38,809 bases of DNA, from contig NZ_JAKEVM010000029.1 of assembly GCF_022398475.1 (NCBI RefSeq), positions 1 to 38,809 on the forward strand. Direction: 5' to 3'. The position numbers were made by a program, and so were the translations under genes. Within the stretch, counting starts at the first letter, position 1; each line of letters begins with the position of its first letter. Shown in pieces: positions 15,811-25,677 of the stretch. Origin of the DNA: Pseudoalteromonas shioyasakiensis. GTDB taxonomy: Bacteria; Pseudomonadota; Gammaproteobacteria; Enterobacterales; Alteromonadaceae. Below the pieces are notes generated by a model. The model was not told the DNA's origin. It searched no databases and saw only the letters and a list, made by a program, of their open reading frames with translations.

Positions 15811-16266
15811 TTACATATCCATATGGCGATTTGAGCTTTGCATCATTTGCTTAAGGCCTTGATGTTCAAGCTCAAGTAAACGTTCGAGCTTTTCTTTGCT
15901 TTGCTCTGTATCAGCTCGCGATACCAAGTACTCGTATAAGTCGATTACTTTTTGGTGTTGCGTGGTTAAGTAAACCTGAATCGCCTTTTCATCAATTTGC
16001 TGATCTGTGCTGATATCGTTAAAAGTAATTAGCTCTGGGTTTTCAGCAAAATACTCATAGCAATAGGTATCTAGCGTGTTTATTTCTGTAATGGCTTTAA
16101 AGCCAACGAGATCTTCTGCTAGTTTCTTCTCATATTGCAGATAATAGTCCACCAGCATTTGATTATGCTCGTCCAGTAAGTCTTTAACACTGTGGAAATT
16201 GGCTGCCATTTGAGTATGAAATAACACGGTCCAATCATAAACTTGTTGTATTGTTTTAACTTGCAT
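15811..16266 (-). CDS. Unrecognised all-helical protein, possibly ferritin-like
   Basis: A 151-residue soluble protein with no signal peptide or membrane helix. It is predicted as four to five amphipathic helices with scattered His, Glu and Asp, and ends in QMMQSSNRHMDM. Helix pattern and the ELEHQGLKQMM segment recall ferritin/rubrerythrin-like bundles, but no full di-iron motif set can be shown. The ATG at 16266 has AAGGA six bases upstream, which favours it over the ATG at 16272. It is convergent with ppx and lies beyond the terminator of the Cus operon, so it has its own promoter. The proximity to copper efflux may be chance. Confidence 0.6.
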   Translation of the reverse strand: MQVKTIQQVYDWTVLFHTQMAANFHSVKDLLDEHNQMLVDYYLQYEKKLAEDLVGFKAITEINTLDTYCYEYFAENPELITFNDISTDQQIDEKAIQVYLTTQHQKVIDLYEYLVSRADTEQSKEKLERLLELEHQGLKQMMQSSNRHMDM

Positions 16267-16344
16267 GTGCATTCCTTATCAAAATCAATTTAATATGACT
16301 CTGCATAAATCACGCCAGTAATAAACCCATTAATTTTCAGCCAC

Positions 16345-16394
16345 TTAAAATAAAATGTGTAACTTGCAGCAAGTAAAAGCGTACAAGTTACACA
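16345..16394 (-). terminator. Terminator of the cus operon
   Basis: TGTGTAACTTG and CAAGTTACACA (16356-16366 and 16384-16394) are perfect 11-base arms around a 17-base loop, followed on the minus strand by TTTTATTTT. It lies 14 bases past the cusA stop. An alternative inner pairing CTTG-CAG-CAAG is possible. Confidence 0.75.
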
Positions 16395-16407
16395 CTGACT
16401 GTAAAAT

Positions 16408-19400
16408 TTATAGATGGCGTTTACGCCATATAAAATAAAGCGCAGGTAACACTAGTAGTGTTAAAACTATGGCACTGAGCATCCCGCCGACCATAGGCGC
16501 GGCTATTCTGCTCATCACCTCACTGCCCGTTCCAGTGCCATAAAGCACTGGCAATAACCCTATGATAATAGTGGCGACTGTCATCATCACTGGTCTAACC
16601 CGAAGGCCTGCACCATTGATGATTGCTTGGCGCAGTTCTGTAACCGTAAACTGTGCTGATTGCGCTTTCGCATCTTGATAAGCTTGGTTGAGATAAACCA
16701 GCATAATTACGCCTATTTCTACGGCAACTCCAGCTAAGGCAATAAAACCAACCCCAACAGCAACCGAGAAGTTAAAACCTTCAAGGTACATCAGCCAAAT
16801 ACCGCCTATCATCGCAAGCGGTAAGGTCAGCATGATCATTGCCACCTCAATAAAGCTTCTAAAATTGAGGTATAACAGCACCACAATGATTGCCAAAGTG
16901 AGTGGCAATACATAACTGAGTTTGGCTTTTGCGCGCTCCATATATTCATATTGCCCCGCCCACGTAATTGAGTAACCAGCAGGTAGCTCAAGTTGCTCAT
17001 GCAGCGCTTGTTGCGCACGCTCAACATAACTGCCGATATCACTGCCTTCAATGTCGATTAAGCTCCAGCCATTAATACGTGCATTTTCACTTTTAATACC
17101 CGGCGGGCCATCTTCGATAAAGACATGGGCAACATCAGCCAATGCGATACGCTGTCCGTTTGGTGTTACTATCGGTAACAACTTAAGCTCTTCTGGCGAG
17201 TCGCGATAATCTTGTGGATAACGTAAGTTAACTGGGTAACGCTCCTGCCCTTCAACAGTTTCGGTCACATTCATACCACCGATAGCAGTAGCAACAACCT
17301 GTTGCACATCAGCAATGTTTAAACCGTAACGCGCAGCCTTCTCACGGTTGATATCGACTTTGATGTAACGACCGCCGGCAACGCGCTCAGAATAAACCGA
17401 AGCCGTGCCCGGTAAATCTTTTAAGATGACTTCAATTTGCTCACCGATTTTTTGAATTTCACTCAGCTTTGGCCCTGCGACTTTAATCCCTACAGGCGTT
17501 TTAATCCCAGTAGCAAGCATGTCGATTCGCGTTTTGATTGGCATAACCCACGCATTGGTAAGCCCTGGGAACTTAACCAGATTATCGAGCTCTTTTTTCA
17601 GTTTTTCGGTTGTCATACCCTCACGCCACTGTGACTTTGGCTTTAACTGAATAAAGGTTTCGATCATGGTCAGCGGCGCAGGATCTGTGGCAGTATCCGC
17701 TCGACCAACCTTACCAAATACCGACTCAACCTCTGGAACACTGGCAATTAGCTTATCGGTCTGCTGTAAGATTTCGCGGGCCTTACCAATTGAAATACCT
17801 GGGTAAGTAGTTGGCATATACATTAAGTCGCCCTCATCAAGGGGAGGAATAAACTCACTGCCAATTTTATTAACCGGGTAAAAGCCGATAGCAGCCAACA
17901 CTAATGCCAGTACCAATGTTGTTTTCGGTGCTTTTAATACTGCATTTAACAAGGGTTTATAGGCTGCCACTAATAAGCGGTTTACAGGGTTTTTCTGCTC
18001 CGAAATAACCTGACCGCGAATAAAGTAGCCCATTAATACCGGCACAAGTGTAATCGCTAAACCAGCCGACGCTGCCATCGCATAGGTTTTTGTATAAGCC
18101 AGTGGCGAGAACATGCGCCCTTCTTGTGCTTCAAGAATAAACACCGGCATAAAGCTGACAGTGATGATCAATAAACTAAAGAATAACGCGGGCCCGACTT
18201 CTGCGGCTGAGTCCATCACCACTTGCCAACGATTTTCATCGGTCAGTGGGGTTTTCTCCATATGCTTATGCATATTTTCTATCATCACGATAGCGCCATC
18301 GGTCATTGCACCAATGGCAATCGCTATCCCGCCAAGCGACATGATATTGGCGTTTATACCTTGCCAATACATCACCACAAAAGCCGTTAAAATACCCATT
18401 GGCAACGTGATAATGGCTACGATCGATGAGCGTATATGGAATAAAAACACTACACACACTAAGGCCACGACAATTAATTCTTCAATTAACTTTGAGCTTA
18501 AGTTATCAAGCGCTTGGGTAATAAGGTTTGAGCGGTCGTACACAGGGATGATTTCAACCCCCTCTGGCAGGCCTTTTTTGAGCGACTCTAGCTTTTCTTT
18601 TACGAGTTTAATGGTTGCTTCGGCGTTTTCTCCAAAGCGCATCACAACCACACCACCAGTTACTTCACCATCGCCGTTTAGTTCGGCAATACCACGGCGC
18701 ATTTGCGGCCCAAGTTTTATATCAGCCACATCACGTAATTGCAGTGGCGTGCCATTGGCATTAGTACCCAGCGGAATGGCTTCTAAATCTGCGACACTTT
18801 TAATATAACCTGTGCTTGATACCATGTATTCAGCTTCAGCCATTTCGACCACTGAGGCACCACGCTCTTGGTTACCTTGCTTAATTGCTGTTTGAATTAA
18901 ACTCAGCGGAATACCATAAGCACGCAATTTATCGGGGTCGACATTCACCTGATACTGCTTAACCATACCACCAACAGACGCTACTTCTGATACACCCGGC
19001 ACCGTTTGCAGCTCAAACTTTAAAAACCAATCTTGCAGGCTGCGTAGCTGACTAATATCGTGCTTACCGGTTTTATCCACCAGCGCATACAAGTAAATCC
19101 AACCCACACCTGTTGCATCAGGGCCAAGTTCAGGCCTTGCTGAATCTGGTAAGCGAGCACTTACTTGACTCAAATACTCTTGCACCCGGCTACGTGCCCA
19201 ATAAAGGTCGGTGTCTTCGTTAAAAATAACGTATACATAAGAGTCACCAAAAAACGAAAAGCCCCTTACCGTTTCAGCACCCGGCACCGACAACATGGCT
19301 GTAGTGATAGGAAACGTTACTTGATCTTGCACCACTTGAGGCGCTTGTCCTGGGTAAGACGTTTTTACAATAACCTGTACATCAGATAAGTCAGGCAAGG

Positions 19401-19512
19401 CATCAACTGGGGTATTCTTTAAAGAAAAAATCCCAAAGCCCGCCAACATTAAAGACAGCAGTAAGACAAAGAAGCGATTACCGACTGACCAACGGATCAC
19501 GGCAGCTATCAT
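16408..19512 (-). CDS. cusA: CusA-type Cu(I)/Ag(I) RND efflux pump
   Basis: A 1034-residue heavy-metal RND transporter of the inner membrane that drives proton-coupled efflux across the envelope with CusB and CusC. Twelve membrane helices and two periplasmic porter domains are evident; [19 protein letters not shown] (about 401-419) is the helix 4 proton-relay region. The methionine triad that binds Cu(I)/Ag(I) in E. coli CusA (M573, M623, M672) is conserved as M566 (YMPTTYPG), M616 (PLTMIETF) and M665 (RIDMLATG), which argues for monovalent copper or silver rather than zinc/cobalt. Its start codon overlaps the cusB stop by 4 bases. Confidence 0.95.
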   Translation of the reverse strand: MIAAVIRWSVGNRFFVLLLSLMLAGFGIFSLKNTPVDALPDLSDVQVIVKTSYPGQAPQVVQDQVTFPITTAMLSVPGAETVRGFSFFGDSYVYVIFNEDTDLYWARSRVQEYLSQVSARLPDSARPELGPDATGVGWIYLYALVDKTGKHDISQLRSLQDWFLKFELQTVPGVSEVASVGGMVKQYQVNVDPDKLRAYGIPLSLIQTAIKQGNQERGASVVEMAEAEYMVSSTGYIKSVADLEAIPLGTNANGTPLQLRDVADIKLGPQMRRGIAELNGDGEVTGGVVVMRFGENAEATIKLVKEKLESLKKGLPEGVEIIPVYDRSNLITQALDNLSSKLIEELIVVALVCVVFLFHIRSSIVAIITLPMGILTAFVVMYWQGINANIMSLGGIAIAIGAMTDGAIVMIENMHKHMEKTPLTDENRWQVVMDSAAEVGPALFFSLLIITVSFMPVFILEAQEGRMFSPLAYTKTYAMAASAGLAITLVPVLMGYFIRGQVISEQKNPVNRLLVAAYKPLLNAVLKAPKTTLVLALVLAAIGFYPVNKIGSEFIPPLDEGDLMYMPTTYPGISIGKAREILQQTDKLIASVPEVESVFGKVGRADTATDPAPLTMIETFIQLKPKSQWREGMTTEKLKKELDNLVKFPGLTNAWVMPIKTRIDMLATGIKTPVGIKVAGPKLSEIQKIGEQIEVILKDLPGTASVYSERVAGGRYIKVDINREKAARYGLNIADVQQVVATAIGGMNVTETVEGQERYPVNLRYPQDYRDSPEELKLLPIVTPNGQRIALADVAHVFIEDGPPGIKSENARINGWSLIDIEGSDIGSYVERAQQALHEQLELPAGYSITWAGQYEYMERAKAKLSYVLPLTLAIIVVLLYLNFRSFIEVAMIMLTLPLAMIGGIWLMYLEGFNFSVAVGVGFIALAGVAVEIGVIMLVYLNQAYQDAKAQSAQFTVTELRQAIINGAGLRVRPVMMTVATIIIGLLPVLYGTGTGSEVMSRIAAPMVGGMLSAIVLTLLVLPALYFIWRKRHL

Positions 19513-20966
19513 TGCATTTCTCCTTGCATAGGGTGGCTCATGGTCATGATGTCAAAAATCACAAACTCACCGTCTACCAACTTAAAGGTAAAATGCACTT
19601 CATCATCACTTTGTAAACTAGACATATCGATACGCGGCGAAAAATGAAATTCCATAGTTGCAGCCTCGCGTCCCCACTTAGGGATAGCCTCACGACTGAT
19701 CACGGCTGTGCGGGCTTCACGGTCAATGCTGTTGATCACGCCATTGACCATTGCGCTGTCACTATCTGGCTCTTGCATACGCATAAAGTCAGAACTCTTA
19801 CTTGATTCGGAATCTATTAAGAACTGCGCTGAAACCACTACGTTATCGTCTTTCAATAAGCCTGATAAAATTTCGACATCATGATTATCACTACGACCTA
19901 GCGTCACAGCCACTGACTTAAAGCGCCCTTCACCTAAATCAATCACGACACGGTCTTGGCTACCGGTGCGGATCACCGCTTCTTTTGCGATGACTAATTG
20001 CGGCTCAGTTGGCTTAGTAGTAATGCTGACTTCAGCAAACATATTCGGTTTGAGTAAGCCATCTTGGTTGGCAAAGCGTAAACGCACGCGAAGGGTACGA
20101 TTTTTCTCATCAAGGGTTGGGTAAATATAATCGACCTTGCCTTGCCAGCGCTTACCCGGTAAGTAATCTAAGCTCATAGTAACTGGCAAGCCTTTATGAA
20201 TTAGCCCTGCTTGACGCTCAAAAACTTCAGCCTCAACCCACACTTCTTCTAGGTGAGCAATACTCATCATGGTTGTGCCCGGTTTCACAAAGAAACCTTC
20301 GCGGATATTTAACTCATCCAATACGCCACTTTGCTTGGCATAAAAGGTAATGTTTTGTCTGACCTTTTGGCTTTGCTCTAATTGGGTAATAAAATCGTCA
20401 GAAACATTCAGTGAGGCTAAGCGTGCTTTTGCGGCACGTATAAGCACTGCATTGTTACGTTTAAGGGCAAGCAATAGCTCTTCTTGTGCATTCACTAGCT
20501 GTGGAGAATACAAGGTATAAAGTGGCTCGCCTTGCTTAACTTGGTCACCTGCAGCTTTTACATATAAGGTTTCTATCCAACCTTCGACACGAGGGTGAAT
20601 ATGCACGAGTTGGTCTTGGTCGTATTGCACATAACCAACCGTATCAACCGTCGTTTGTAATGATTTAAACCTTACGGGCGCTGTTCTTACCCCTAAGTTA
20701 TTAACGACTGCTGGTGAGATTCTCACAGTACCAGGGCTGTCTTCAGCGCTACTTTGCTCCTCATAAACGGGGACTAATTCCATACCCATTGGCGATAAAC
20801 CCGGTTCATCACGGCGGTAATTACTGTCCATAGGCGCCACCCAATATAAGGGCTTTTTCTCAGCGCTTGGCATAGCTTCATGATCTGGCTCAGCTAGTTT
20901 ATTTAAAGCCGTTGCCAATGCCGCACCTACCGCCAAGGCGATAACTAATTTCACTGTATTATTCAT
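19509..20966 (-). CDS. cusB: CusB-type adaptor with a fused, degenerate CusF-like domain
   Basis: A 485-residue periplasmic adaptor that links CusA to the outer-membrane channel. After an N-terminal signal-anchor (about 5-22) comes the heavy-metal-binding segment [16 protein letters not shown] through GMELVPVYE (about 41-70), with Met residues as in E. coli CusB. Then follow the lipoyl/hairpin and barrel domains (about 80-400), and a C-terminal extension (about 406-476) with the CusF fold pattern ([20 protein letters not shown] then ATMEFHF). The CusF copper ligands His, Trp and the first Met are replaced by Arg, Arg and Ala; only the second Met (M438) remains. The tail SHPMQGEMQ is Met/His-rich. 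ATG at 20966 has AAGGAG upstream and overlaps the previous gene by 8 bases. Confidence 0.92.
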   Translation of the reverse strand: MNNTVKLVIALAVGAALATALNKLAEPDHEAMPSAEKKPLYWVAPMDSNYRRDEPGLSPMGMELVPVYEEQSSAEDSPGTVRISPAVVNNLGVRTAPVRFKSLQTTVDTVGYVQYDQDQLVHIHPRVEGWIETLYVKAAGDQVKQGEPLYTLYSPQLVNAQEELLLALKRNNAVLIRAAKARLASLNVSDDFITQLEQSQKVRQNITFYAKQSGVLDELNIREGFFVKPGTTMMSIAHLEEVWVEAEVFERQAGLIHKGLPVTMSLDYLPGKRWQGKVDYIYPTLDEKNRTLRVRLRFANQDGLLKPNMFAEVSITTKPTEPQLVIAKEAVIRTGSQDRVVIDLGEGRFKSVAVTLGRSDNHDVEILSGLLKDDNVVVSAQFLIDSESSKSSDFMRMQEPDSDSAMVNGVINSIDREARTAVISREAIPKWGREAATMEFHFSPRIDMSSLQSDDEVHFTFKLVDGEFVIFDIMTMSHPMQGEMQ

Positions 20967-22281
20967 TGGTAGCTCCTTGGCTTTGTGCTGCATTTATTTG
21001 GTTATCTTTTGCTGCTGCGTAATAGTTAAGGCGAGCGAGGGTTATTTGTTTGTCTATTTCGATATTCAATGCATCAATTTTTGCGTTAAGTTCGCTGATG
21101 CGTGCACGCATCACTTCTGAAAAGTCACCATCATCGTTGGTGTAAGCATTTAAAGTCGCTTCGGCTTGCTCCGCCATTTGCGGTAAAAGCTGCTGTTGAT
21201 ATAGTGCTTTGCGCTGAGCAAGTCGGCTTAGTTGGCTAAGCTCTTTAAAATACTGACCTTGCAGTTTTTGTAGGGTAATAAGTTTGTTGGTTTTTACCGC
21301 CTCGGCATTAGCTATTGCGGCATTAACTTGTTGATCTTGACGGTTATCAGTAAACAGCGGTAAATCAACACTTACCCCAATAGAGAATAAGTCAGCGCGA
21401 GAGTCACCCATCGGGGTATCATCACGATAGCCATAGCCTAGGTTCATACCAAATTGCGGCTTATACGCTTCTTTAGCCACTTTCACTTGGGTGTTTTTGG
21501 CACGCATAGCATGATCAATAGCAATAATTGCCGGGTGATTCATCAGCACTTCAGTCACCCCCGATGGCGCAAGCTCTTGATAAGCCATTACTGCGGTCAC
21601 CTTGGTATTTTCATCGCTCACTGCACCGTTTAGCATTTCAATAGGTAGCCATTGTGCTAGTCGTTTTTTTGCACTATCAAACTGTTGCTCTAACATCACC
21701 AGCTTATCTTCAAGCCGAGTCAGCTCTAGCTGGGCGCGAATAATATCCTGCTGGCGAGTCGCACCAAGTGTATTGGCATAGCTTGCTTCTGTAATATCAA
21801 TAAGCTGATTAAATAAGGCTTTATCTTGGCTGATCAGTTGAATGCTTTTTTGTGCGCGATAGGCATTTAGCCATGCTTCGCTAACAATGGCTTTAATCTG
21901 TGCTTGGCGGTCAGCTCTTAGCCAAGGGTATTGTTCAGCCGATTGTTTTAAAGCTTGTTGCTGTAAGGCAAGACTATCACCTCGGCTAAATTGTTGTGAC
22001 AAGCCCACTTTGAATTGCGTCATACCCTCTTGGTCAAAGGCAAAGCCATCGGTTGGTAAGTTCATGAGTCCAACGGTTAACACTGGATCTGGCAAGGTAC
22101 CTGCCGCAATGCTTTGCGCTTCTATCGCCTGTTGCTGGTATTTATTTGCCTGTAACCAAGGCTCGTGAGTCAATGCATAATCAATCACCTGATTGAGCGC
22201 CAATGGCTCTGCTTTCACTAAACTTGAGGTTATCAATACTGCGCCTAGAGAAAGCGCCTTAATCAATTTGCTGTGAATCAT
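20959..22281 (-). CDS. cusC: TolC/CusC-family outer-membrane efflux channel
   Basis: A 440-residue outer-membrane factor that provides the exit duct for the CusBA pump. A signal peptide covers about 1-24 (ending SLVKAEP) with no lipobox cysteine, unlike E. coli CusC. Two OEP repeats of long alpha-helices follow, with the NLGYGYRDDTPMG and FSIGVSVDLPLFTDNRQDQQV beta-strand and hairpin regions in the second repeat. I chose ATG 22281 with GGAG six bases upstream; the in-frame TTG at 22293 has none. It overlaps cusB by 8 bases. Substrate is inferred from its partners. Confidence 0.9.
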   Translation of the reverse strand: MIHSKLIKALSLGAVLITSSLVKAEPLALNQVIDYALTHEPWLQANKYQQQAIEAQSIAAGTLPDPVLTVGLMNLPTDGFAFDQEGMTQFKVGLSQQFSRGDSLALQQQALKQSAEQYPWLRADRQAQIKAIVSEAWLNAYRAQKSIQLISQDKALFNQLIDITEASYANTLGATRQQDIIRAQLELTRLEDKLVMLEQQFDSAKKRLAQWLPIEMLNGAVSDENTKVTAVMAYQELAPSGVTEVLMNHPAIIAIDHAMRAKNTQVKVAKEAYKPQFGMNLGYGYRDDTPMGDSRADLFSIGVSVDLPLFTDNRQDQQVNAAIANAEAVKTNKLITLQKLQGQYFKELSQLSRLAQRKALYQQQLLPQMAEQAEATLNAYTNDDGDFSEVMRARISELNAKIDALNIEIDKQITLARLNYYAAAKDNQINAAQSQGATNE

Positions 22282-22385
22282 CACATGCTCCAAAAATCTT
22301 AAAAATGGTTAAAAAACAATAGATTTTGGGTGCAGAATAAGGAGTATTTCAGCGTTTTACTGAATTTTAGACAGACCTATCCTGC

Positions 22386-22739
22386 TTAAGCAGTAATAGG
22401 TGGACGATATAAAGAACTTGCGTGGAAACTAAGCTGGCTGGCGCCTAACACGGTGACTTTTTCTGATTGCTTAATTGATTTAACAACTAAATCATTTAAC
22501 GGCAGGAGTGAATGAGCTGTACAGGCATTGAACGGACACGCACAATCGCTGTTATCCATTACGTCTTCATGGCAACAATCCATATCACTCATGTCGCTGT
22601 CAGCACTCATATTTGCATGATGATCCATCTGCATACTGGCATGTGGCATATCACACACCATAGCAACAGACGCAACTGACTGACCCACAAAAGTGAGCAG
22701 CATCATAGCTATCAATAAGTAGCTTGAAAGTCGCGTCAT
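22386..22739 (-). CDS. Exported Met/His/Cys-rich CopL-like metal protein
   Basis: A 117-residue protein with a signal peptide (about 1-24, ending GQSVAS). It is followed by a segment dense in Met, His, Asp and Cys: CDMPHASMQMDHHANM, MSDMDCCHEDVMDNSDCACP and FNACTAH. That composition is typical of CopL-like copper-responsive periplasmic proteins at the head of copper efflux operons. It ends in SLYRPPITA. The ATG at 22739 is best placed (7 bases after AAGG); 22742 and 22745 are also possible. It is the first gene of the efflux operon, with a promoter just upstream and an uneventful 104-base gap before cusC. Binding of copper is inferred from composition. Confidence 0.8.
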   Translation of the reverse strand: MTRLSSYLLIAMMLLTFVGQSVASVAMVCDMPHASMQMDHHANMSADSDMSDMDCCHEDVMDNSDCACPFNACTAHSLLPLNDLVVKSIKQSEKVTVLGASQLSFHASSLYRPPITA

Positions 22740-22767
22740 CATCATACCTTAAAAATTAATTGCCCAA

Positions 22768-22797
22768 ATTGTAGCCCAAAATTTACGCGCTCGACAA
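22768..22797 (-). promoter_or_regulatory. Sigma-70 promoter of the copper efflux operon
   Basis: Minus strand TTGTCG and TACAAT are separated by 18 bases. TTTGGGC occurs twice around the -10, 12 bases apart, and may be an operator repeat. The -35 lies inside the end of the pqiA-like gene, so the operon does not depend on readthrough. I see no clear CueR-type dyad. Confidence 0.5.
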
Positions 22798-23397
22798 GGG
22801 CTTATCTATTTTTATGTTACTGCTGGCAGCAATAGCAAACAGGCAATAACCAGTAAAATACCAAAATCCATCCCCCAATTCGGCATGCATTTTGATTAGC
22901 TCGCCCATTTGCCCATCGGCATTACCAGCCAAATAAGACACGATTAATGCAATCACAAACACATCGACCATGCTCCATTTACTTAGGCCCTGTATGAGTT
23001 GACCGAGCAAATGCTTAAATCTATTCGCAGGTAAAAAATAATAAAGCAATTGCATCAAGAGTTTTAAAGTGGGAATAACAATCGAGAACACTGCAACAAG
23101 CGCGGCAACAAGGTAATTTTTGTTATTGGCTAGCTCATTCACGGTGCCCCAAATGCTGCGTGTTTTTTTGTAGGCATCTATTTCACCTTCAAGCTTATCA
23201 AGCCCCAACATGCTTGAAGCCATCATTAACACGCTACGGGTATTGCGATCGCCTTCATCGGCAATCATTTCAATACCTGTTTTGGCAAGCTTAGATTTAT
23301 CGATTTTTCCTTCTAGGGTGAGCACAGGCTGGGTTACACCAGGAATTAGTAACGCCAAGGCAATTAAAATAGCCAGTATTGGAAAAACAACACGCAT
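22783..23397 (-). CDS. PqiA-like (paraquat-inducible protein A family) membrane protein
   Basis: A 204-residue inner-membrane protein with one PqiA/YebS-type domain. Helices lie at about 4-22, 92-118, 140-160 and 175-195. The family signature region is GLSKWSMVDVFVIALIVSYL (about 137-156). PqiA proteins work with MCE-family partners in moving lipid between membranes, but no mce gene is nearby, and the single domain is half the size of E. coli PqiA. A periplasmic loop (about 25-90) is unusually long. It lies 54 bases after the EAL-HDOD gene and may be transcribed with it. Confidence 0.82.
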   Translation of the reverse strand: MRVVFPILAILIALALLIPGVTQPVLTLEGKIDKSKLAKTGIEMIADEGDRNTRSVLMMASSMLGLDKLEGEIDAYKKTRSIWGTVNELANNKNYLVAALVAVFSIVIPTLKLLMQLLYYFLPANRFKHLLGQLIQGLSKWSMVDVFVIALIVSYLAGNADGQMGELIKMHAELGDGFWYFTGYCLFAIAASSNIKIDKPLSSA

Positions 23398-23451
23398 TAG
23401 TTACAAACCTTTTTAATACTCAGAGCCCGCATCATAACGAACTCTGTGCTT

Positions 23452-24729
23452 TTAGTCTGTAACCGATGATAAGCTTGCGAACACTTCATCGGCATAAGCA
23501 CGGGCATCGTACATAGCTTGAAAAACCACATCCATCTTTGACGCAGGGCGGATCATCATTAGCAGCTCATGAGCAGTTTGCCATTGCTCTTCTTCCATCG
23601 CCTTAACAAGTTGTAAGCTCGCACCTTGCATGCCATTAAAGTTTAACAGTGCGCTCGAAAGCTCACTACCCAGTGAAAACTCTTTGGCAATGATATCAAG
23701 CTCCATATCTAAAATAGCATCAAGTACGGATAGTAAACCGACTAAATAACCCTGCTCAGCTAGGTCTTTACCACCAGGTTCAAGCATCAGCGCAATAAAT
23801 TTAGCTCTTGTTAAGCCCAGTTTAGTCAGCTCTTGCGGTTTATCATTGCCCAACTCGCTCAGCGCTAATACCCGTACAAATTGTCTAATCGCGTCTTCAC
23901 CAAGGTAAATAACCGCTTGTGAAATCGAACGAATTGTTTGCTGACTATTACTGATTCGCGCATTAACTAATTTTAAAATGCGTGCTGTAAGGCCTATATC
24001 TTTAGCAACTCGTTGTTGAATTGCGTCAAAATTTAAATCTGTTTGCGCAGTACAGTTAAGTAATTCAAGCACGGCAACTTTTGATGGTTCAACATTACCA
24101 AAACTTAAAAGCTCTGGCTTGGCAAAAAAGTAGCCCTGAAACAGGTCGCAACCTGCTGCTTTTAGTTGCTTAAAGTCTTCATAAGTTTCAATGCGCTCCA
24201 CTATGATAGTGGTTTCTGGGAAGCTGCGTTTAAGCTTTTTGATCATCATGTTGGTTTTGATAATCGGCTGCGTAACTTCAAGCTTAATAAAATCCATTAA
24301 AGGCAAAATATCTTGCCATTTATCTGTGCCGTCGTAATCATCAAGCGCGAACAAATAGCCTTCTTGTTTTAACTGCTTAACGCGATTCACTACTTTTGGG
24401 ATACTGGTAGCCCGCTCCACTATTTCGATAACCGCACTGCGTGGTTGTAACAGCTTAGGAAAGTCATCCAAAATAGCGTCGGTCGATAGGTTGATAAACG
24501 CAGGTTGAAAACCCGTTAGCTTCTCGAGTCCCATCAACATTAACGCGTTAAAAAATAGCCGCCCCGTTGCTTGGCCATCACTCGTGCCTGCAGGAAAGAC
24601 ATTATCGCTCGATTCTCTATACAATAATTCGTAAGCATACAAACTTTTATCAGCATTAAATATTGGCTGCCGGGCTATATACTGAGTCACGCTCTGACTT
24701 TTGTTACCTTCCATACTTAATTCTGACAT
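23452..24729 (-). CDS. EAL-HDOD signalling protein (YuxH/CdgJ-like)
   Basis: A 425-residue cytoplasmic protein. The EAL domain covers about 12-205 and the HDOD domain about 210-395. The EAL domain keeps ELLYR, INLS, IEIVE and QGYFF, but the catalytic loop 6 DDFGTG-type motif is LDDYDGT and the usual IK(I/L)D is IKLE, so cyclic-di-GMP cleavage is doubtful and a binding or adaptor role more likely. HDOD proteins of this kind affect motility in Vibrio (CdgJ). The ATG at 24729 is chosen over a GTG at 24741; neither has a strong ribosome site. It is divergent from the solute-binding protein gene. Confidence 0.88.
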   Translation of the reverse strand: MSELSMEGNKSQSVTQYIARQPIFNADKSLYAYELLYRESSDNVFPAGTSDGQATGRLFFNALMLMGLEKLTGFQPAFINLSTDAILDDFPKLLQPRSAVIEIVERATSIPKVVNRVKQLKQEGYLFALDDYDGTDKWQDILPLMDFIKLEVTQPIIKTNMMIKKLKRSFPETTIIVERIETYEDFKQLKAAGCDLFQGYFFAKPELLSFGNVEPSKVAVLELLNCTAQTDLNFDAIQQRVAKDIGLTARILKLVNARISNSQQTIRSISQAVIYLGEDAIRQFVRVLALSELGNDKPQELTKLGLTRAKFIALMLEPGGKDLAEQGYLVGLLSVLDAILDMELDIIAKEFSLGSELSSALLNFNGMQGASLQLVKAMEEEQWQTAHELLMMIRPASKMDVVFQAMYDARAYADEVFASLSSVTD

Positions 24730-24833
24730 TCTACTTCTCACTTAGATGTGGCTATCTCCACATTACTATTGTTATAAGTATAGTGAAAGATGTTTACCTT
24801 GCTAAAAAACAAAAACCCAACCAAACTAGGTAC

Positions 24834-25598
24834 ATGAAAACGAATTCAATCAGACCATTGCGCTTCTCTAACTCGATTTTCTTAATTTTACTTTTTCTTA
24901 CTCAAGCAGTTTTGGCTGAGCAGCAACCTGTACTGAAATACAATGTAACCGGCTCTGGGAACTACTATCCTTACTATATTGATGATAAAAGCAATCCAGG
25001 GATCCTTCCTGAAATTATCAAACAAGTTATGCTGCTTGCTGATATTCAAGTGCAGCATGTCGAGCTTCCTGCAAAACGAACCGTTAAATACCTTCACCAA
25101 GGACATATCGATTTTGATGTCATAAGCCCCGAATGGCTGAGCCAGACAGAAAAACAAAATCCACAGTTTAGTTACTCAAACACCCTGTTTGCCGTTGAAG
25201 AGTATCTAGTGAGCTTAAAAAGCTCTGTGGCTCAATGGCAGCAACTCAACAGTATTCGTAATCAACCCGTAGGGACTGTTTTAGGCTATTACTATTATGA
25301 CGATAACCGCTTTAAACGGGTTGATTTTCACTCTGAGCAACAACTCATTCAGGCGTTAAAAATGCAACGAATTGAGGTCGTCATAATTGATAAACTGCCA
25401 GCATTATATTGGGCTGAGCAATTTGATGCAGATATCAGCTTTGGTGCATTACATTCGCTAGGTAATCTAAAAATTCGCCTGCGCAGTGAGCATCAATCAT
25501 TGTTACCAAAAATAAATACAGCAATCAAAGAACTTAAAAATTCTGGCCGCTTAGATGCCATAATCAATAAATACACAAAAAGCATACCCCTACAATAA
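24834..25598 (+). CDS. Periplasmic solute-binding protein, family 3-like
   Basis: A 254-residue exported protein with a signal peptide (about 1-28, ending TQAVLAEQ). The rest has the two-lobed substrate-binding fold of SBP_bac_3/PAAT type: GNYYPYYID, IKQVMLLADIQVQHVELPAK, HIDFDVISPEW, PVGTVLGYYYYDD, MQRIEVVIIDKLPA, and the C-terminal INTAIKELKNSGRLDAIINK. No permease or ATPase gene accompanies it, so it may be a sensor or orphan binding protein rather than a transporter part; the ligand is not predictable. The start at 24834 has AGG 5 bases upstream; the frame stays open further upstream into the divergent gene, but that would mask the signal peptide. Confidence 0.82.
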   Translation: MKTNSIRPLRFSNSIFLILLFLTQAVLAEQQPVLKYNVTGSGNYYPYYIDDKSNPGILPEIIKQVMLLADIQVQHVELPAKRTVKYLHQGHIDFDVISPEWLSQTEKQNPQFSYSNTLFAVEEYLVSLKSSVAQWQQLNSIRNQPVGTVLGYYYYDDNRFKRVDFHSEQQLIQALKMQRIEVVIIDKLPALYWAEQFDADISFGALHSLGNLKIRLRSEHQSLLPKINTAIKELKNSGRLDAIINKYTKSIPLQ

Positions 25599-25627
25599 TT
25601 AGGGATATTCCGCTTTGGACCTGCTTT

Positions 25628-25636
25628 TGCTATAAT
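25628..25636 (+). promoter_or_regulatory. Extended -10 promoter of the PhnA gene
   Basis: TGC-TATAAT is a perfect -10 with the TGn extension, 41 bases before the start codon at 25678. No good -35 lies at 16-18 bases, which is usual for extended -10 promoters. Confidence 0.6.
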
Positions 25637-25677
25637 GCGCGCTGTTTTTCTTACCTTGTTAACTAAAAGAGCCTCCT

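Noticed and set aside
18113..18808. A 231-residue plus-strand frame within cusA
   Set aside because: Antisense of the well-conserved RND pump; no start signal and no recognisable domain.
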